From Acorus gramineus (lineage: Eukaryota; Streptophyta; Magnoliopsida; Acorales; Acoraceae): a stretch of 64,000 bases of DNA. Below the pieces are notes generated by a model, which saw nothing but the letters and a program-made list of their open reading frames with translations, ran no database searches and had not been told where the DNA came from. Within the stretch, counting starts at the first letter, position 1, and every line of letters starts with the position of its first letter. The position numbers and the translations under genes are program-made. This document shows positions 9,421 through 21,227 of the stretch, piece after piece. Location of the stretch: NCBI GenBank assembly GCA_030737835.1, contig JAUJYN010000034.1, positions 682,001 through 746,000 of the forward strand. The letters run 5' to 3'.

Positions 9421-11134
9421 GAACTCTAAGCCACATACAGAGCACTCGTGGACCCTTGAAGACATAGCGACGGTGGTAGCGGCAGCTCCCGACAAGAGAG
9501 ACTTGTTGTCCTCCGCGGCGATGGCGAAGACCACCGGTTTCCTGTGGTCAGATGGCGCGGACCTTTGTTTCTTGTGGCTCGCGCGGTGCCCACTATGGGT
9601 CTCTTCATCCCTCTTCGATCCTCTTCATCTGTAAGACGATGATGGTCCAAATTAAACAACAGGGGTGAACGGTGGGAAAAAAAATAAAATATCTGTGGGC
9701 CCCACTTATGCAATAGGATGGAATAAGATCATTCCAAGGGGGCTGGTGGTATTGTTATACCTCTTTATCCCTGCTTATTCCGGCGTCCAAATTCTAGCAA
9801 ATATCAATTATCCAAACATCATTTTTGGCCTTATTCCTTCCTATTCCACCCAATTCCATGCTTATGTTTGTACCTAAACTGCCCCTTAAGATATGTGTAT
9901 TTATTTAGTTTATATGGTTACTGCATTCTTCATAAGCAAGAAAAATTATCATTAGTTGTCACCGCACGACATTATATACCCCCTCTCCCAAACCCTAGCC
10001 ATAGAAAAGTTTTTAAAACAAAATTTTGTTCATTGAATTATCCATTTAGTATATTTAGCACATGATTAGCATATGAGTATCCATTTACATTATATGATTT
10101 TAGTTGTTGCATATTCTCTTCACACCCAACATCAAGGTTTTAAGTGTATTTTTTATACTAATAATCATAAAATTAAAAAAAAAGATTTAATTATCTTTAA
10201 TGTTTATTATAAATATCTCATATCACCCCTACCGTTGAACTCGAACCCTGTGCCTATTCGGCAGTCCCTCTGGCCCCACCATCTGAATTAATTTGTAGAG
10301 AGGAAGAACAAAGCGAGATCATCCGAAGTCGGAGGACCAGATTCGCGCCATGCAACGCAAGAGCGACAACCAGTTCCCGATCGGAGGAGGAACCGTCACC
10401 CTCGACACGACGACAGGGCACGCTATTTCTCAATGATCCGGCAGAACAAACAACCAGAATGGGCGACGATGCCGTAATGATCGATGCATGACCCACTTGG
10501 ACAACTGGGTCTGCATCAAACGTAGTGAGAGAAGGAAAAATAAAAAAAGTAGCCCCCACAAAAGATATATGCGCGCCACTCTCTCTCTCTCTCTGTACAA
10601 AGATCGTCAAGTGCATTTAATTCTATAAAGAGCAATGTTTGTGCTTTCCCTCTCAACCCATACAGATACGTTGAACTGAAAGAAAGAAAAAAAATTGTTG
10701 GTTGGGTTCTGATTATCCTTCTTTTTCTGGCTGCGTCAAAGAGGAACCCGATAGGCTGCAATGGGGGGATGTTTTTAGCGAACCAGATTTCAAAATTTTA
10801 AATTTGTTTCTTCTCTGAGGGGAAGGAGAGAGAATTGTTGTGGATGGGGGTGAGATGTACATGATTGGATTCTGGATTTAGGTTTCTGTCTTTGGTTTCT
10901 TGATCCACACGTTTTAGTCACCTTTGTTTCCTGATTTGTACGTGTGTGGTTGTTATATCCTTGAAGGGGGGCTTCATGATCTTTGTTTTTTAATCTCAGT
11001 TTTCTTATTTTTTGTTTTCTTGAAGGAGTGGTAGAGCTTTTGGGGTGTGGGTGCTCTTTGGACTTGCTCGCTCTGGTGGTTTTGTGAGTTTTCTATATTG
11101 TTCTTCTCTTGTTCGTCTGAGTTAGGACCATCAC
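9421..11134. other. Low-repeat flank upstream of the F-box gene
   Basis: No convincing gene. 9421-9640 has a short open stretch without a recognised domain. About 9690-9870 (GGAATAAGATCATTCC, TTATTCCTTCCTATTCC) resembles fragments of a small non-autonomous DNA transposon but no clear ends were found. A minus-strand frame at 10254-10616 has no recognisable domain. 10570-11130, T-rich with CT runs, may hold the promoter and leader of the F-box gene. Confidence 0.5.
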
Positions 11135-11204
11135 ATGAGAAGAGATTCTTCTTCTCCTCCTCTGTGGTTCCTGGATTTGCTGGACATGGCGATTAACAGT
11201 GAAG
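11135..11204 (+). CDS. Possible first exon of the F-box/LRR gene
   Basis: An ATG at 11135 opens 23 codons plus one base and runs into a donor AAG|GTTAGT at 11205. A CAG acceptor at 12129-12131 would join it in frame through two tyrosine codons to the ATG at 12140, with an intron of about 927 bp. EBF genes of Arabidopsis are known to have a short first exon and one intron, which fits this layout. The encoded residues do not resemble the usual EBF N-terminus, so it may be only leader sequence with the true start at 12140. Confidence 0.35.
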
Positions 11205-11212
11205 GTTAGTCC

Positions 11213-11215
<3 letters not shown>

Positions 11216-11261
<46 letters not shown>
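11216..11261 (+). repeat. Compound CT/CA microsatellite
   Basis: About 13 CT followed by about 9 CA dinucleotides, in the putative first intron of the F-box gene, 10 bp after the donor-like GTTAGT. Confidence 0.9.
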
Positions 11262-12139
11262 AAAATGTACGTCTAGATAGCATATTGTTTTATCTTTCAT
11301 CAGAATATTCAATGAAATGACGGCCTTTTATTCTTCTTTCCCTGACGACAATTGTATGGTTTTGCGGATTCTGATATGTGTGTATTTTTTCCTGTCCATG
11401 TTTTTTGGTATTCGTTTCGGTTTTCATTGTATAATCGACCCCCCATTAAAGGAAGAACAGAATATTTTTAATCAGTTAAAGTTGATCAACCGGGTATCAT
11501 GAGATTTGTTATTCTTCGATAGAGTACATCTGTACATGGAAAAGTGGCAGTGTTTCTTGTGTTTGTTACAGTGTTCTCTCTCTCTCTCTGAGATCGAATA
11601 ATTTCACAGAATTTTATTTTAAAGGTTTCTTCGATTAATGATTTTTTGTTGGAATTATTTTTTTTTTTAATTGTTTATGTTCTTTTAGATGTGAAAAATA
11701 TTAAAATGACATTTAAGGTTTCCTCTTACGTCTCGTTCGCTTATCTATAATTAAATAATAGAAGGTGAAACTTTTGAATCAGTTAGAACTAAAAATAATC
11801 GGTATGCTTTTTTTGTCTTTTTTACAAATAGTACTGTTTTACACTTCTTTGAAAATATGATAACGCATTTTATCAAGTTAAGTGTTAATATTATAACTTA
11901 TAAATATGATTTCCTGTTATAAAACATGCAGCTGTCTCTTTTCTTTTCTCGATTTGATCTTTCCACCTGTTAAAGTAAAAGTTTTACCAAAATACAACGT
12001 CCAACAAAATCCAAAAATCACCGCATTTACATCTACGATATGATCCACATACACAGCAAACAGGACTGACAGACCGACCCATTTTTCCACAGTAAGTCTA
12101 GAACTCTCTCTCAAGCGAAGTTTTGATTCAGAGTACTAC

Positions 12140-13926
12140 ATGAACAATGCGACCCCACCACAACCACCACCATTAACGAAGCCAAGGTGTATAAGCCCTC
12201 TCTCCACCGTCCGTCACCAAACCAAGGGCCGAGATCTCATCAACACCACCCTCCCCGACGAGTGCATCTCCCACATCTTCTCCTTCCTCCCCTCCACCCG
12301 CGACCGCTTCTCCTGCGCCGCTGTCTCTCAAAAATGGCTCTCCCTCCAAGCGAGCACTCGATCCTCTGAAACCAACAAAGCCTGTACTGATAAAGAGATC
12401 TCGAGATGCTTGGAAGGAAAGGCCGCCAACGACACGCGTCTCGCCGCCGTCGCCGTCGGTGCCAGCGCACGTGGCACTCTCACCGACCTCCGCATCAGAG
12501 GGACCTACGCTTCTAAAGGCATCACCGACGCCGGACTCTGTGTCATCGCCCGAGCTTGTCCCACCTTGAAATCTCTCACGCTTTGGGACTGTCCCCTCGT
12601 CGGGGCGGAGGGCCTAAAAGCGGTGGCGCAGTCATGCAAGACCTTGGAGAAGCTCGACCTTTGTGGGTTGTCGATAGTCGACGACAGTGGTCTGATCACG
12701 GTGGCCGAGAACTGCTTAAACCTCACATCAATCAGCATCAGATCATGTGCTTGTGTTGGGGATGAGTCGCTCGAGGCCCTGGCGAGGCGATCGTTTAAGC
12801 TTGAGTCGGTGTCGCTTGTGAAATGCCCGAACATCACCGACTCAGGCGTTTTTTCCATGGCTTTGAAGCTGCCCAAGCTGGAGAAGCTGAAGCTCTCGTT
12901 TTTGAAGGTGAAGGACGGAGCACTCAAAGGGATTGGAAAGTCTCCCATTCGCGTGTTGTGCCTCGAAAACCTTCCGGGGCTGACTGGGAATGGCTTCTCT
13001 TCTTCACTGGGTTCGTCCGAAGCAGTCGAGGTTATCTCGGTGAGGTCGTGTTCGAGCTTAAACGATGCGAGATTGAATGACAGAAATGATGGTTTCGTAG
13101 GGTTGAGGCAATAATGGTGAAGAACTGTTCGACGTTGTCGGATAAAGGTTTAACCGGGTTTATACAATCAGCTCGACATCTTCAAAGCCTAACACTTGAA
13201 GACTGCAGCGGAGTCACATCGAAAGGTTTAATGGAGGCTCTGAAGAAATGCAGAGACTCTCTTAAAACGCTGTCTATAGTGAAATGTAACAGCTTAAGTG
13301 AAGAAGGAGAAGCGGAAGAAGAACTTCTTGAACTATCCACATTGGAAACTCTGTCATTAAAGAAGTGCCCAGGCGTCGGAGACCTCTTCTTGAGTCGCAT
13401 TGCGTGCGCTTGCAAGTTCATCAACAACCTTGCCTTGGTCGGTCTGAGCTCTGTCACTGACAGAGGCGTTTCATCGATCTTGAACGCTGTGAATGCCAAG
13501 AAGAAGACCTTAGTGAGCTTGGACTTAAGTGGATGTTCGAGAATCACTGATTGGACGGTGGTGGCCGCGTCGAAGCTCTTCGGGGAGAGGCTAAGGTCAG
13601 TCAGCTTTGACGGATGTTTGGGTCTGACGGACCGGAGCCTGGAAGCGATAAGGGAGAGCTGCCATGGCTTGGAAGAGGTGGATCTGTCTTGGTGTGTTGG
13701 GGTGACGGACGAGGGAGTGCTGAGCCTGGCTAGTGCGAAGCACCAGACCATAAAAGTGCTGTCGCTGGCGGGGTGTACGGGGATCACGGACAGGGGTTTG
13801 GGGTTTATAGAGATGATGATGTGCGGGAGCTTGGTGGGTCTGAACGTGAAGAAGTGCTCGGGACTGAGTCGGGAAGGGATCGAATCGTTTAGGGAGATTC
13901 TCTGGTGGTGCGACTTGATTTGTTAG
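12140..13926 (+). CDS. EBF-like: EIN3-binding F-box (EBF)-like F-box/LRR protein, frame broken once
   Basis: F-box subunit of an SCF-type ubiquitin ligase. EBF1/2 relatives bind EIN3/EIL transcription factors in the nucleus and send them for degradation, damping ethylene signalling. Residues 36-73 are an F-box (TTLPDECISHIFSFL, then CAAVSQKWLSL). Then comes the EBF-type KAANDTRLAAVAVG block and about 16 cysteine-containing LRRs (CxxLxxLxLxxCxxITDxGL), ending KKCSGL...WWCDLIC, close to the EBF C-terminus. The total, about 595 residues, is slightly short of the usual 620-650, because the N-terminal region before the F-box is unlike EBF. The first frame stops with TAA at 13112-13114; the LRR series goes on without a gap one frame away from 13114 to TAG at 13924-13926. 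One base appears to be missing in the GAGGCAATAATGG stretch. Either a young pseudogene or a sequence error. Confidence 0.85.
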
Positions 13927-14194
13927 TGATCTTTGAATTTGATTTGATCTGTTTTTTTTTTTTTTTTTTTTGGAGGTTGGGCGAATGCTTGACTCTGTTT
14001 TTGAAACTCTGTTCTTTTGCAAGAGAAGTTTTGGGCCTTCTGGCAGCTAAAATATCTGTTCATTTTGATACTTGATATTTTAATAAAATTATAAATTTGT
14101 CCGATACATTTGGCCAGGGAGTGGGAGAATATCTGTGTATTTAAATTAACATATTATTTATACACACAATATTTTTCCAGCTAATATGTTAATG
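13927..14194. other. 3' flank of the F-box gene
   Basis: A run of about 20 T at 13951-13970 and an A/T-rich stretch with AATAAAAT-type poly(A) candidates near 14080. No gene seen. Confidence 0.5.
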
Positions 14195-14197
14195 TTA

Positions 14198-15923
14198 GAG
14201 CATCTTCAACCGGGATGCATATCTCAAAAATGCATTCCGGGGATGCTCCAATCGATTGGCATTTTCGGCTCTAAAATGGAGATCGAGGGGAACAAACTGC
14301 AAAAATGCAGTTCGGACGGATGAAATGAAATGCAGACGACTGCATTTCACTATTCATTTTATTTAAAACCTTAAATACTCTCCCCTAATGTACAATCAAT
14401 CATTTTTAATTCTATTTGTATCCTTCACCATAAATTCAATTATTAACTATTTATAAATTAAGTTTAAATCTACCCTTTATTTATTTATTTATAAATATTA
14501 TATCATTAGAAAGGTATCGTCGAGACCTTCAAAATGAGTCTAATATTAATTAAGTTATTACACATTCATTTTAATTAAATATTTCATATTAATTAATTTT
14601 ATATGTATTACTTGACATTATAATAAATCATGCAATTAAAAATTAAAAAAATTTATAATTTAAAACAATTGACATTACAATTTTCATACATTAAGTAAAT
14701 GCACACTGAAATTGAGATACATTAAACTTGAAAAAACTTGAATTGATACATCGAAATTAAAATCAAAACATTACATCTGTTCATTACCACGTCTTTTCCA
14801 CAAATGTTCAATCAATGCATTTCGAAGTGTAAAGTGGACATCTTTATCTTCGATCCTTTTATGTTGAGAAAGAAATTGTCGGAGCTCCTGTAGCTTCTAA
14901 ATCTTCAAGATTGGGTTCTCCCAAAGATCTTATTCAAGTTCACCATGTTTATCCAGGAGCATTGACTTAAATGTAGACGATGATGAAATTTCTCCAATGA
15001 ATGACAAGCAATCACCAGTCGACGAATCAATAAGTCGACCTACAGGTAGGAAGAAAGAAAATTCGAAGAGGAAGCGACTGACATTCGAGATGATGTTGAA
15101 GCAATGTCAGTAGAAAACAAAGAAATCTGCAAGATTTTAAAAAGAGGACAAGAACAACAGAAAAACGATAGATCCCACATGTATCAGCTGATGATATTAA
15201 AGGTAGAAAATGACAAGAAAAAGTTAGAGATTCAGTGCGAGCGTCAGATACTTGAGCGTGAGCGTGAGCATGAAGAGAAAGAAATCATGTTAATAAACTT
15301 GAATGCAATTAATGATCCCCTAGAACGCGAGTATTTTCAAAAGAAAAAACAATAAATTCTAAATAAGAACACTAGCAATCACGATGTAGGAGGATCATCA
15401 TCAAAAACTAGTGGTCAAGATGGATCCATGGGAGGTGATTTTGCAGGAGGTGATTACATGGGAGGTTTGTTTAGAGGAACAAATTACGGAGGTGAATACG
15501 GAAGAGGTCAGTACAAAAGTAGTGATTATGGAGGAAGAAGTGGATTCAACGATGATTTAATTACCAGAGTATTAGCATTTTTGTATTTTATCAGCCTTTT
15601 ATTTCTTTTTTTTATGTACTGTTCTTTCTTCTTGTTGTTTTCCTTGGGCAGGTTAAATAAACCCCAATTTAGTTTGAATTTGTTTTGTTAAATTTAATAA
15701 TATTATATTATAATATATATTTAAAAAAAAAAAATAAATAAATAATATTAATTTAATCAATTTTATATTCATTATTACATTATTATCTTATTATTTAAGT
15801 TAATATTTTATTTTAAATAAAAAAAAATTGAAGATAAAAATTTTATTTTATTTTATTTTAAATAAATAAATAATAATAATATTAATTTAAATTGAAGATA
15901 AAACGAAAAAATTGAAGATGGTC
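14198..15923 (+). mobile_element. PIF/Harbinger DNA transposon with ORF1 only
   Basis: The left end GAGCATCTTCAACCGG and the right end TTGAAGATGGTC form a terminal inverted repeat (11 of 12 bases), flanked by the 3-bp duplication TTA (14195-14197 and 15924-15926). GAGCATCT-type ends and a TTA/TAA target are the hallmark of plant PIF/Harbinger and Tourist elements. Inside are a degenerate ORF1 (14930-15590) and A/T-rich filler; no DDE transposase was found. The element is 1726 bp and cannot be autonomous. Confidence 0.8.
14870..15590 (+). pseudogene. Harbinger ORF1 remnant (NAM-associated C-terminal / Myb-like type)
   Basis: Broken plus-strand coding sequence. Around 14990-15060 it reads as an acidic stretch, then SRPTGRKKENSKRK, matching the RPxGRKK signature of plant ORF1 proteins that carry a NAM-associated C-terminal domain. 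A lysine/glutamate-rich coiled-coil frame (15104-15355) ends near the LNAINDPLEREYF motif, also typical of that family. A Gly/Tyr-rich tail follows (15428-15600). ORF1 proteins help their transposase bind DNA and enter the nucleus. Frame breaks after the acidic stretch and at 15353 make it a relic. The partner transposase gene is absent here. Confidence 0.65.
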
Positions 15924-15995
15924 TTATTTGTATCGGAATTTGTTTAAATTTGGTGTGTGAGTTTGACTTAATTACCTCAGAATAATCTGATTAAT

Positions 15996-16260
15996 CATGG
16001 ACCGTGGTTAGAGTTTTTGTTTTCCCGAAAGTATTTAACTCCAGTTAGATGCGGATTAGTTAGATTTTTCGTTTTCCCAAAAATTACTGGCTAGAATGAA
16101 AATGAAAAGGGGTATAATATATGGTAGTTGTAGGCACTCATGGACCATGGTTAGACTTTTTTTTCCCTCAAATATCTTAACTACTGTTAGAAGCTGATTA
16201 GTTGTGACACTGGCTAGAATGAGAATGGAAACGCGTATAATATATGGTAGTGTAGGCACT
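15996..16260 (+). repeat. Tandem duplication, 143 + 122 bp
   Basis: Copy 1 (15996-16138) and copy 2 (16139-16260) both start CATGGACC(G/A)TGGTTAG and end GGTAGT(T)GTAGGCACT. They differ by substitutions and an indel of about 20 bp in the middle (around 16050-16085 in copy 1). No coding potential seen. Confidence 0.8.
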
Positions 16261-17511
16261 GTGTTAGCTAAATCTCTAAATTATCCAGAAATTTATTTTT
16301 AATCTTAATTTGTAATCATATTTAAAAAATATTTTAAATTAGATATGAAAATGATAGTATTAGATCTGAAAAATATATGTACTTCTTCTAAATATTCGTC
16401 GGATATTAATCATTGATGAAGAGGACCGCGATGTCCTTCATTGATACATGGGTTGAAGGGAAAAGTCTGAATGAAATGGAGCGTGACATGAAGATTATTA
16501 AACTCAACCTTAATGAGGACATTTGGGTGAGTTAATTTATTCATAAGGTCGCCGGTGAGAACCAGCCAATTGGCCATTGCATGCGGTACCCACATGGAAA
16601 AAAAGTATCCGAATAGGTTAAGGGGGCCACATCACGGAAACTCCAACATGGCCACACCGTAGTATATATATAGGATATGTTTGGAAACCTGTTTTAACAG
16701 TTTTTGAGTTTGCAAGAAACTGTTTTTTAAAACTTGTTTTCAAACAAAAAAAAATATGGGGCAAAAAACTACATACATATTTATGTAAAAATGTGTTTAA
16801 AACTTGAGTTTTTCAAAAGCAGTAGAAATGCAGCTTCTTGTAAAATTAGTTTTATACTCAACTTTTGTCTAAAATCAGTTATATAATCATACAATCAAAC
16901 GCAGCCATAGTGAATCTTTCAGTGTGTGGCGAGAAGCAAACCAAGTAGTGGAAAAATTTGTCACTTTTATTAAAATTCTATAATTTAATATTTAAAAAAT
17001 ATTATAGTGAATTTGAGATATTATTTATATTAAGTTATTTTTATTTTAAATATTTATAAAATTAAATTTATATGTATAAATCAACTTATTTTATCAAACA
17101 TAAATCAAATTTTTCACTTCTTTAATCTAGGGGCATTTTTTACAATTGTACAACAAAAAACTATATTACAAATTATTAAACAAACATCCACAATTGTTTA
17201 TTTCCTGCTTTTAAACAGTTATAACAAATATATTTACTACTATTCAAAAGCTATAATCTAATATTATAAATTTAAACTGCAACAAACATAGCCAAAGTAA
17301 ATGAATGTGTGAAGGGGAAGACAAAGCACCTTGATTTGCTTTGTTAATTTTTCTAGGTAGGCGCTCGCCAAGGCTGATCAAGCAAGTTGCATTCGCTCTA
17401 AAATCTGTCAATCTGGCATGTTTAGAAAGAAAGGTACAACAAGGTTTTCAGATCTTCTCAAATCCACAAGATGATCCTAATAAACGATATCTTCAACACA
17501 GTTTAAATGTG
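16261..17511. other. A/T-rich intergenic region with a possible hAT-type MITE
   Basis: No gene recognised. About 16673-17293 begins GGATATGTTTGG and ends CAAACATAGCC, a weak inverted repeat of the kind seen in hAT-like miniature elements; homopolymer-rich A/T sequence fills the interior. The flanks do not show a clear 8-bp duplication, so the call is tentative. 17300-17511 shows nothing recognisable. Confidence 0.3.
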
Positions 17512-17516
17512 CTTAT

Positions 17517-18120
17517 TGTTGGGATTTTTAACAATTTTATGTGTGTGAAATAAATAATAATAATCATGGAATAATATATACGAAGCCCAAATCAATCACC
17601 GACGCAATCAGAAAAATATAAAAGTAAGGAACCACAAAGAAATTTCTAATTTAACGTGGTTCAGAATAAGCCTACATCCATGGGGTACACCAGCAACAAT
17701 CCACTATATCAAATAATAATGATAATAATGTTCTCTCAAGTTTTGCTCAAAACTTGAAAAATACAAGATGAAAGAGGGATACAGGGTTACCTCAATAAAA
17801 CCCTAAATATTCTTTCAAATAATATGGAGAATCCAACCTCGATATAAATCGGAATCCGCGAACCTAAAGAAGGAACAACTCTTCTTCTATTTCTCTCTAC
17901 CCTCTCTCCTCTCTTTCATCTTCCTTTGCAGCCGAACCTAAACACACGCCGCAACTTTCTTTCTGTCCGTGCGTCAATCACAAAGGAGAAGCCCTAAGAG
18001 GGTATTAAATACCCTCGATGCGCGTGTGTGCATTAAACATGCATGGCCCTATGCATGGGCTCTCATGGGCTTATTAATTCTCAATTGGGCTGGACCCAAT
18101 AAGGGCCCACAAACCCAACA
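17517..18120 (-). mobile_element. 3' LTR of Copia element 1
   Basis: 604 bp, nearly the same as 24305-24904 by eye (scattered substitutions and small indels). On the minus strand a CT/GA-rich stretch (18120-18135) precedes it where the polypurine tract should be. Confidence 0.92.
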
Positions 18121-18221
18121 ATCTCTCTCTCTAGCCCAATGAGGGAGGAACCCAGCCTGCGACTCTTCACCTGGAGTCCATACTGTCCAGCTTCTCACAA
18201 AGTTTGAAACCATCCTGTTCT

Positions 18222-20067
18222 TCATGAGACTGTCTCTATAAAACTTTTTGCCTCTCCCTCTTCAGTAAAAATGATATACTCAAAGGTGAGGTAACTCAAT
18301 GATGGTCTATGCTCTCTCGATGATATCTTCATCGGAATCTCTGTAGTCTCTGACTCTCTCGATGACCTCTTCATTGGAATATCTGTCTTTAACTCTCTCG
18401 ATGACTTCTTCACCAGAATCTCTGTCTCTGACTGATGACACTGCTCCCCCTGCTCAAGAGCTTCCTGTTCTGAATCTTCATCAACATCAGGTATTTCTAG
18501 CACCTTATCAAAGTCTTCATTTCCCATCTTCTCCCCATTTGGAGTCGGTTGAATTGGAGAAGGAATCGGTGTCAAATCTGCAACACCACCAACTGATTTC
18601 GAAACCCCATAAAAATTTTCAATAGTCTGGTTTGCATAGAAGATCATATCCCTGTGCCGAACAATCCTCTTCGTTGCTGGATCCCATAGCCTGTAGCCGA
18701 ACTCTTCATTTCCATAACCAACGAAGATATATACATGAGACTGCTTCATCAAGCTTTTGTATCCCTCTTTGGATACAAGCGCCATAGCTTTTCATCCAAA
18801 GACCTTCAGATGCGAATACGAAACCTCATTACTGGACCAAACCTTCTCTGGAATCTTCATATCCAAAGGAACTGATGGTGACCTGTTTATCAAGTAGCAG
18901 GCAGTCGAAACAGCTTCACCCCAGAAGGTTTCAGGCAATCTAGCCATCTTCAATAAACATTTGACTTTCTCAACAATAGTGCAATTCATTCGTTCTGCGA
19001 CACCATTGTGCTGTAGAGTACTAGGCTCAGTCCTTTCTTGTCAAATACCGTGACGCAAGCAATAATCATTGAACTTCGTCAAACTGTACTCTCCTTTATT
19101 AACGGTTCGCAGTGACTTCAACCGTTTTCTTGTTTCCCGTTCCACCATGGCATGAAAGTGCTGAAAGTGCTCAAATACTTGATCCTTTGTTTGTAACAAG
19201 TAAACCCACACTTTCCTGGATGCATCATCAACAAACGTAACAAAATACCTATTGCCACCAAGCGATTCAACCTCAAACGGACCATAAACGTCAAAGTGAA
19301 TCAAGTCCAAAATATTAGACTTCTTTTTCGAACATCTATCGAAAGAAACTCTATGATGCTTTTCAATCAAACAGTAATCACAAGAGCTAAGAGACATACC
19401 ATTGGTAAAGGGAATGTGAGACTTCTTTACCAGAACTTGTAGCTCCTTCTCTCTCATGTGACCAAGCCGCCTTTGTCATAAATCCGGAGACGAATCTTCT
19501 TCAGCTGCATTCATTCCATCCTTGCACACTTTTACCTTTGTATTGTACGAAGTACAGCATGCCTGTCCTCTAGCAACAACTAGCGAACCCTTGGTGAGCT
19601 TCCATTTTCCATTGCCGAAGTGATTCTCAAATCCTTGGCGATCCAAAGCGATCCCAGAAAGCATATTGAGGCGCAAATCAGGAACATGACGAACATCTTT
19701 CAAAGTTAATGTGTGTCCTACATCAGTGCGTATACACACATCACCAATTCCTACAATCTTTGAGTGACTAGTGTTTCCCATCTTCACAATGCCAAAGTCA
19801 CTTGCCCTGTACGAAGTGAAAAAATCCATCTTAGGAGTCGCATGGTAGAACGCTCCCTTATCAACTATTCACTCAGTATTCTGATCTGCAACATGTGGGC
19901 ATTTTTCCTCTCCAAGAGAGAGCTACAAACTCATCCGTATATGCAGTCGCCATGATGTTCTTGTCGTCATCTTTCTTCTTCTGATAATTTACCTCATTCT
20001 GTTCTCTTTTCCAAATTCGGCAATTCCTCTTGAAGTGACCGGTTTTATCTTCAGACCCTGACTTGCT
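18222..20067 (-). pseudogene. Copia element 1 polyprotein, distal part: zinc knuckle, protease, integrase
   Basis: Minus-strand fragments in order: rest of a degenerate CCHC knuckle (GHFKRNC near 20020), a protease/pre-integrase stretch (19829-19476, with LTLKDVRHVPDLRLNMLS), GAG-pre-integrase and integrase (19457-19041, with HFDVYGPF and FVTFVDDASRKVW), an integrase C-terminal part (18989-18792, LPETFWGEAVSTACYLINRS) and a Copia C-terminal stretch (18785-18222, YIFVGYGNEEFGYRLWDP). Stops separate the pieces (about 19460, 19040, 18790). The sequence ends at the point just before RT would begin, then goes into the 3' LTR within about 100 bp. Confidence 0.88.
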
Positions 20068-21169
20068 ACAGTTGTCACGCCCCAGGCGTCCCCGAGACGT
20101 GGCAAAATAATATATATATCAGCTATCAATACTTGAGGTCAATAAAGACTCCAACAACAATACACAAGGTGGCAAAGCAAGATAATGATAACTGACTGAA
20201 AAGCGGAAGCATAATATATAAACAATGTCTGTAAATCAAAAACATTATTATAGACTCGAATACACAATCACTGTCCTGTGAGAGTCAAGTCTAGACCAAA
20301 GAAAATACAACCTGTGCCACATGCACGATTTACAAAACATAAAATGACTCTAGAAATGCTGACAGCCTCGCACTCGCCATCCGCCGAAAGACCCCTCCAC
20401 GCCCATAAGACCACGCCACAGGAAAGCTCCAACTCCACGCCCAACACTGCCCCTGAAAAGAAACAGTATGCGAGGGGTGAGCTACAAGCTCAGTGAGTGG
20501 CTGGAAACCAATCACCATACTACAGTTCAATACATAAGCACTTTCCTTTCCAGGAAAACATGGGTGGAAACCCATGGATAACAGGGTCACGCGGCGGCGC
20601 GACCCACCTCACCCTTACCCTCACTCCCGGAGGGAGACTCTTGGGACTTTTGGGGAGAGACCATACCATCGGTCGAAGAGACCTGGAATTACTGGTCTAC
20701 ACAACACTACTGGATCATCTACATCAGGATAACTGACCCAACGATGTCCTTGAACATCGATTTCGAGACCGGACCCAACAACTATGGGAACGGTCGAACA
20801 ATGAATGGGTCACGCGGCGATGTGTCTTCGCCTCATCCTCACCCTCACCAATATCATTCGTTAACCCTCTCCCAGGTAGCCTCTACCTGGTATACTCCCA
20901 CGATCAGTACGCTCCCGAATGCATCGGTGGTACCTACGGATGGGAGCCCTCTGTTAGGACAGCTACAACCCAGCCTCTTCAACTCACCGCTCTACACCCT
21001 TGGTCCACCAGTAGCCTCTCCCACACTCCGTAGCCTCTACCTGGTATACTCCCACGATCAGCACCCTCCGACGCATCGGAGGTACCTACAGATGGGAGCC
21101 CTCTGTCAGGACAGCTTTCCAACGTCGGGGAGTCCCTACTCGGATCCAACGAAGCGGAGAACGATCCCA

Positions 21170-21227
21170 TGTTCGCAAAGCAAACCCAATGAAAAACAAC
21201 TACTCTCGATACTCACTTATCGAGATA
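21170..21227 (-). other. Twin hairpin of LTR F
   Basis: First stem TGTTCGC/GCAAAC with AAA loop, weakened by one G-to-A type change; second stem CTCGATA/TATCGAG around CTCACT. Compare the intact version at 47743-47803. Confidence 0.6.

Noticed and set aside
9426..9713. Short frames on both strands after the Copia LTR
   Set aside because: No recognised domain, overlapping frames, no start context.
10254..10616. 120-codon minus-strand frame upstream of the F-box gene
   Set aside because: No family resemblance and it starts in a CT microsatellite.
18222..18785. 187-codon minus-strand frame as a separate gene
   Set aside because: It is the post-integrase part of the Copia polyprotein (YIFVGYGNEEFGYRLWDP) in line with the rest of element 1.
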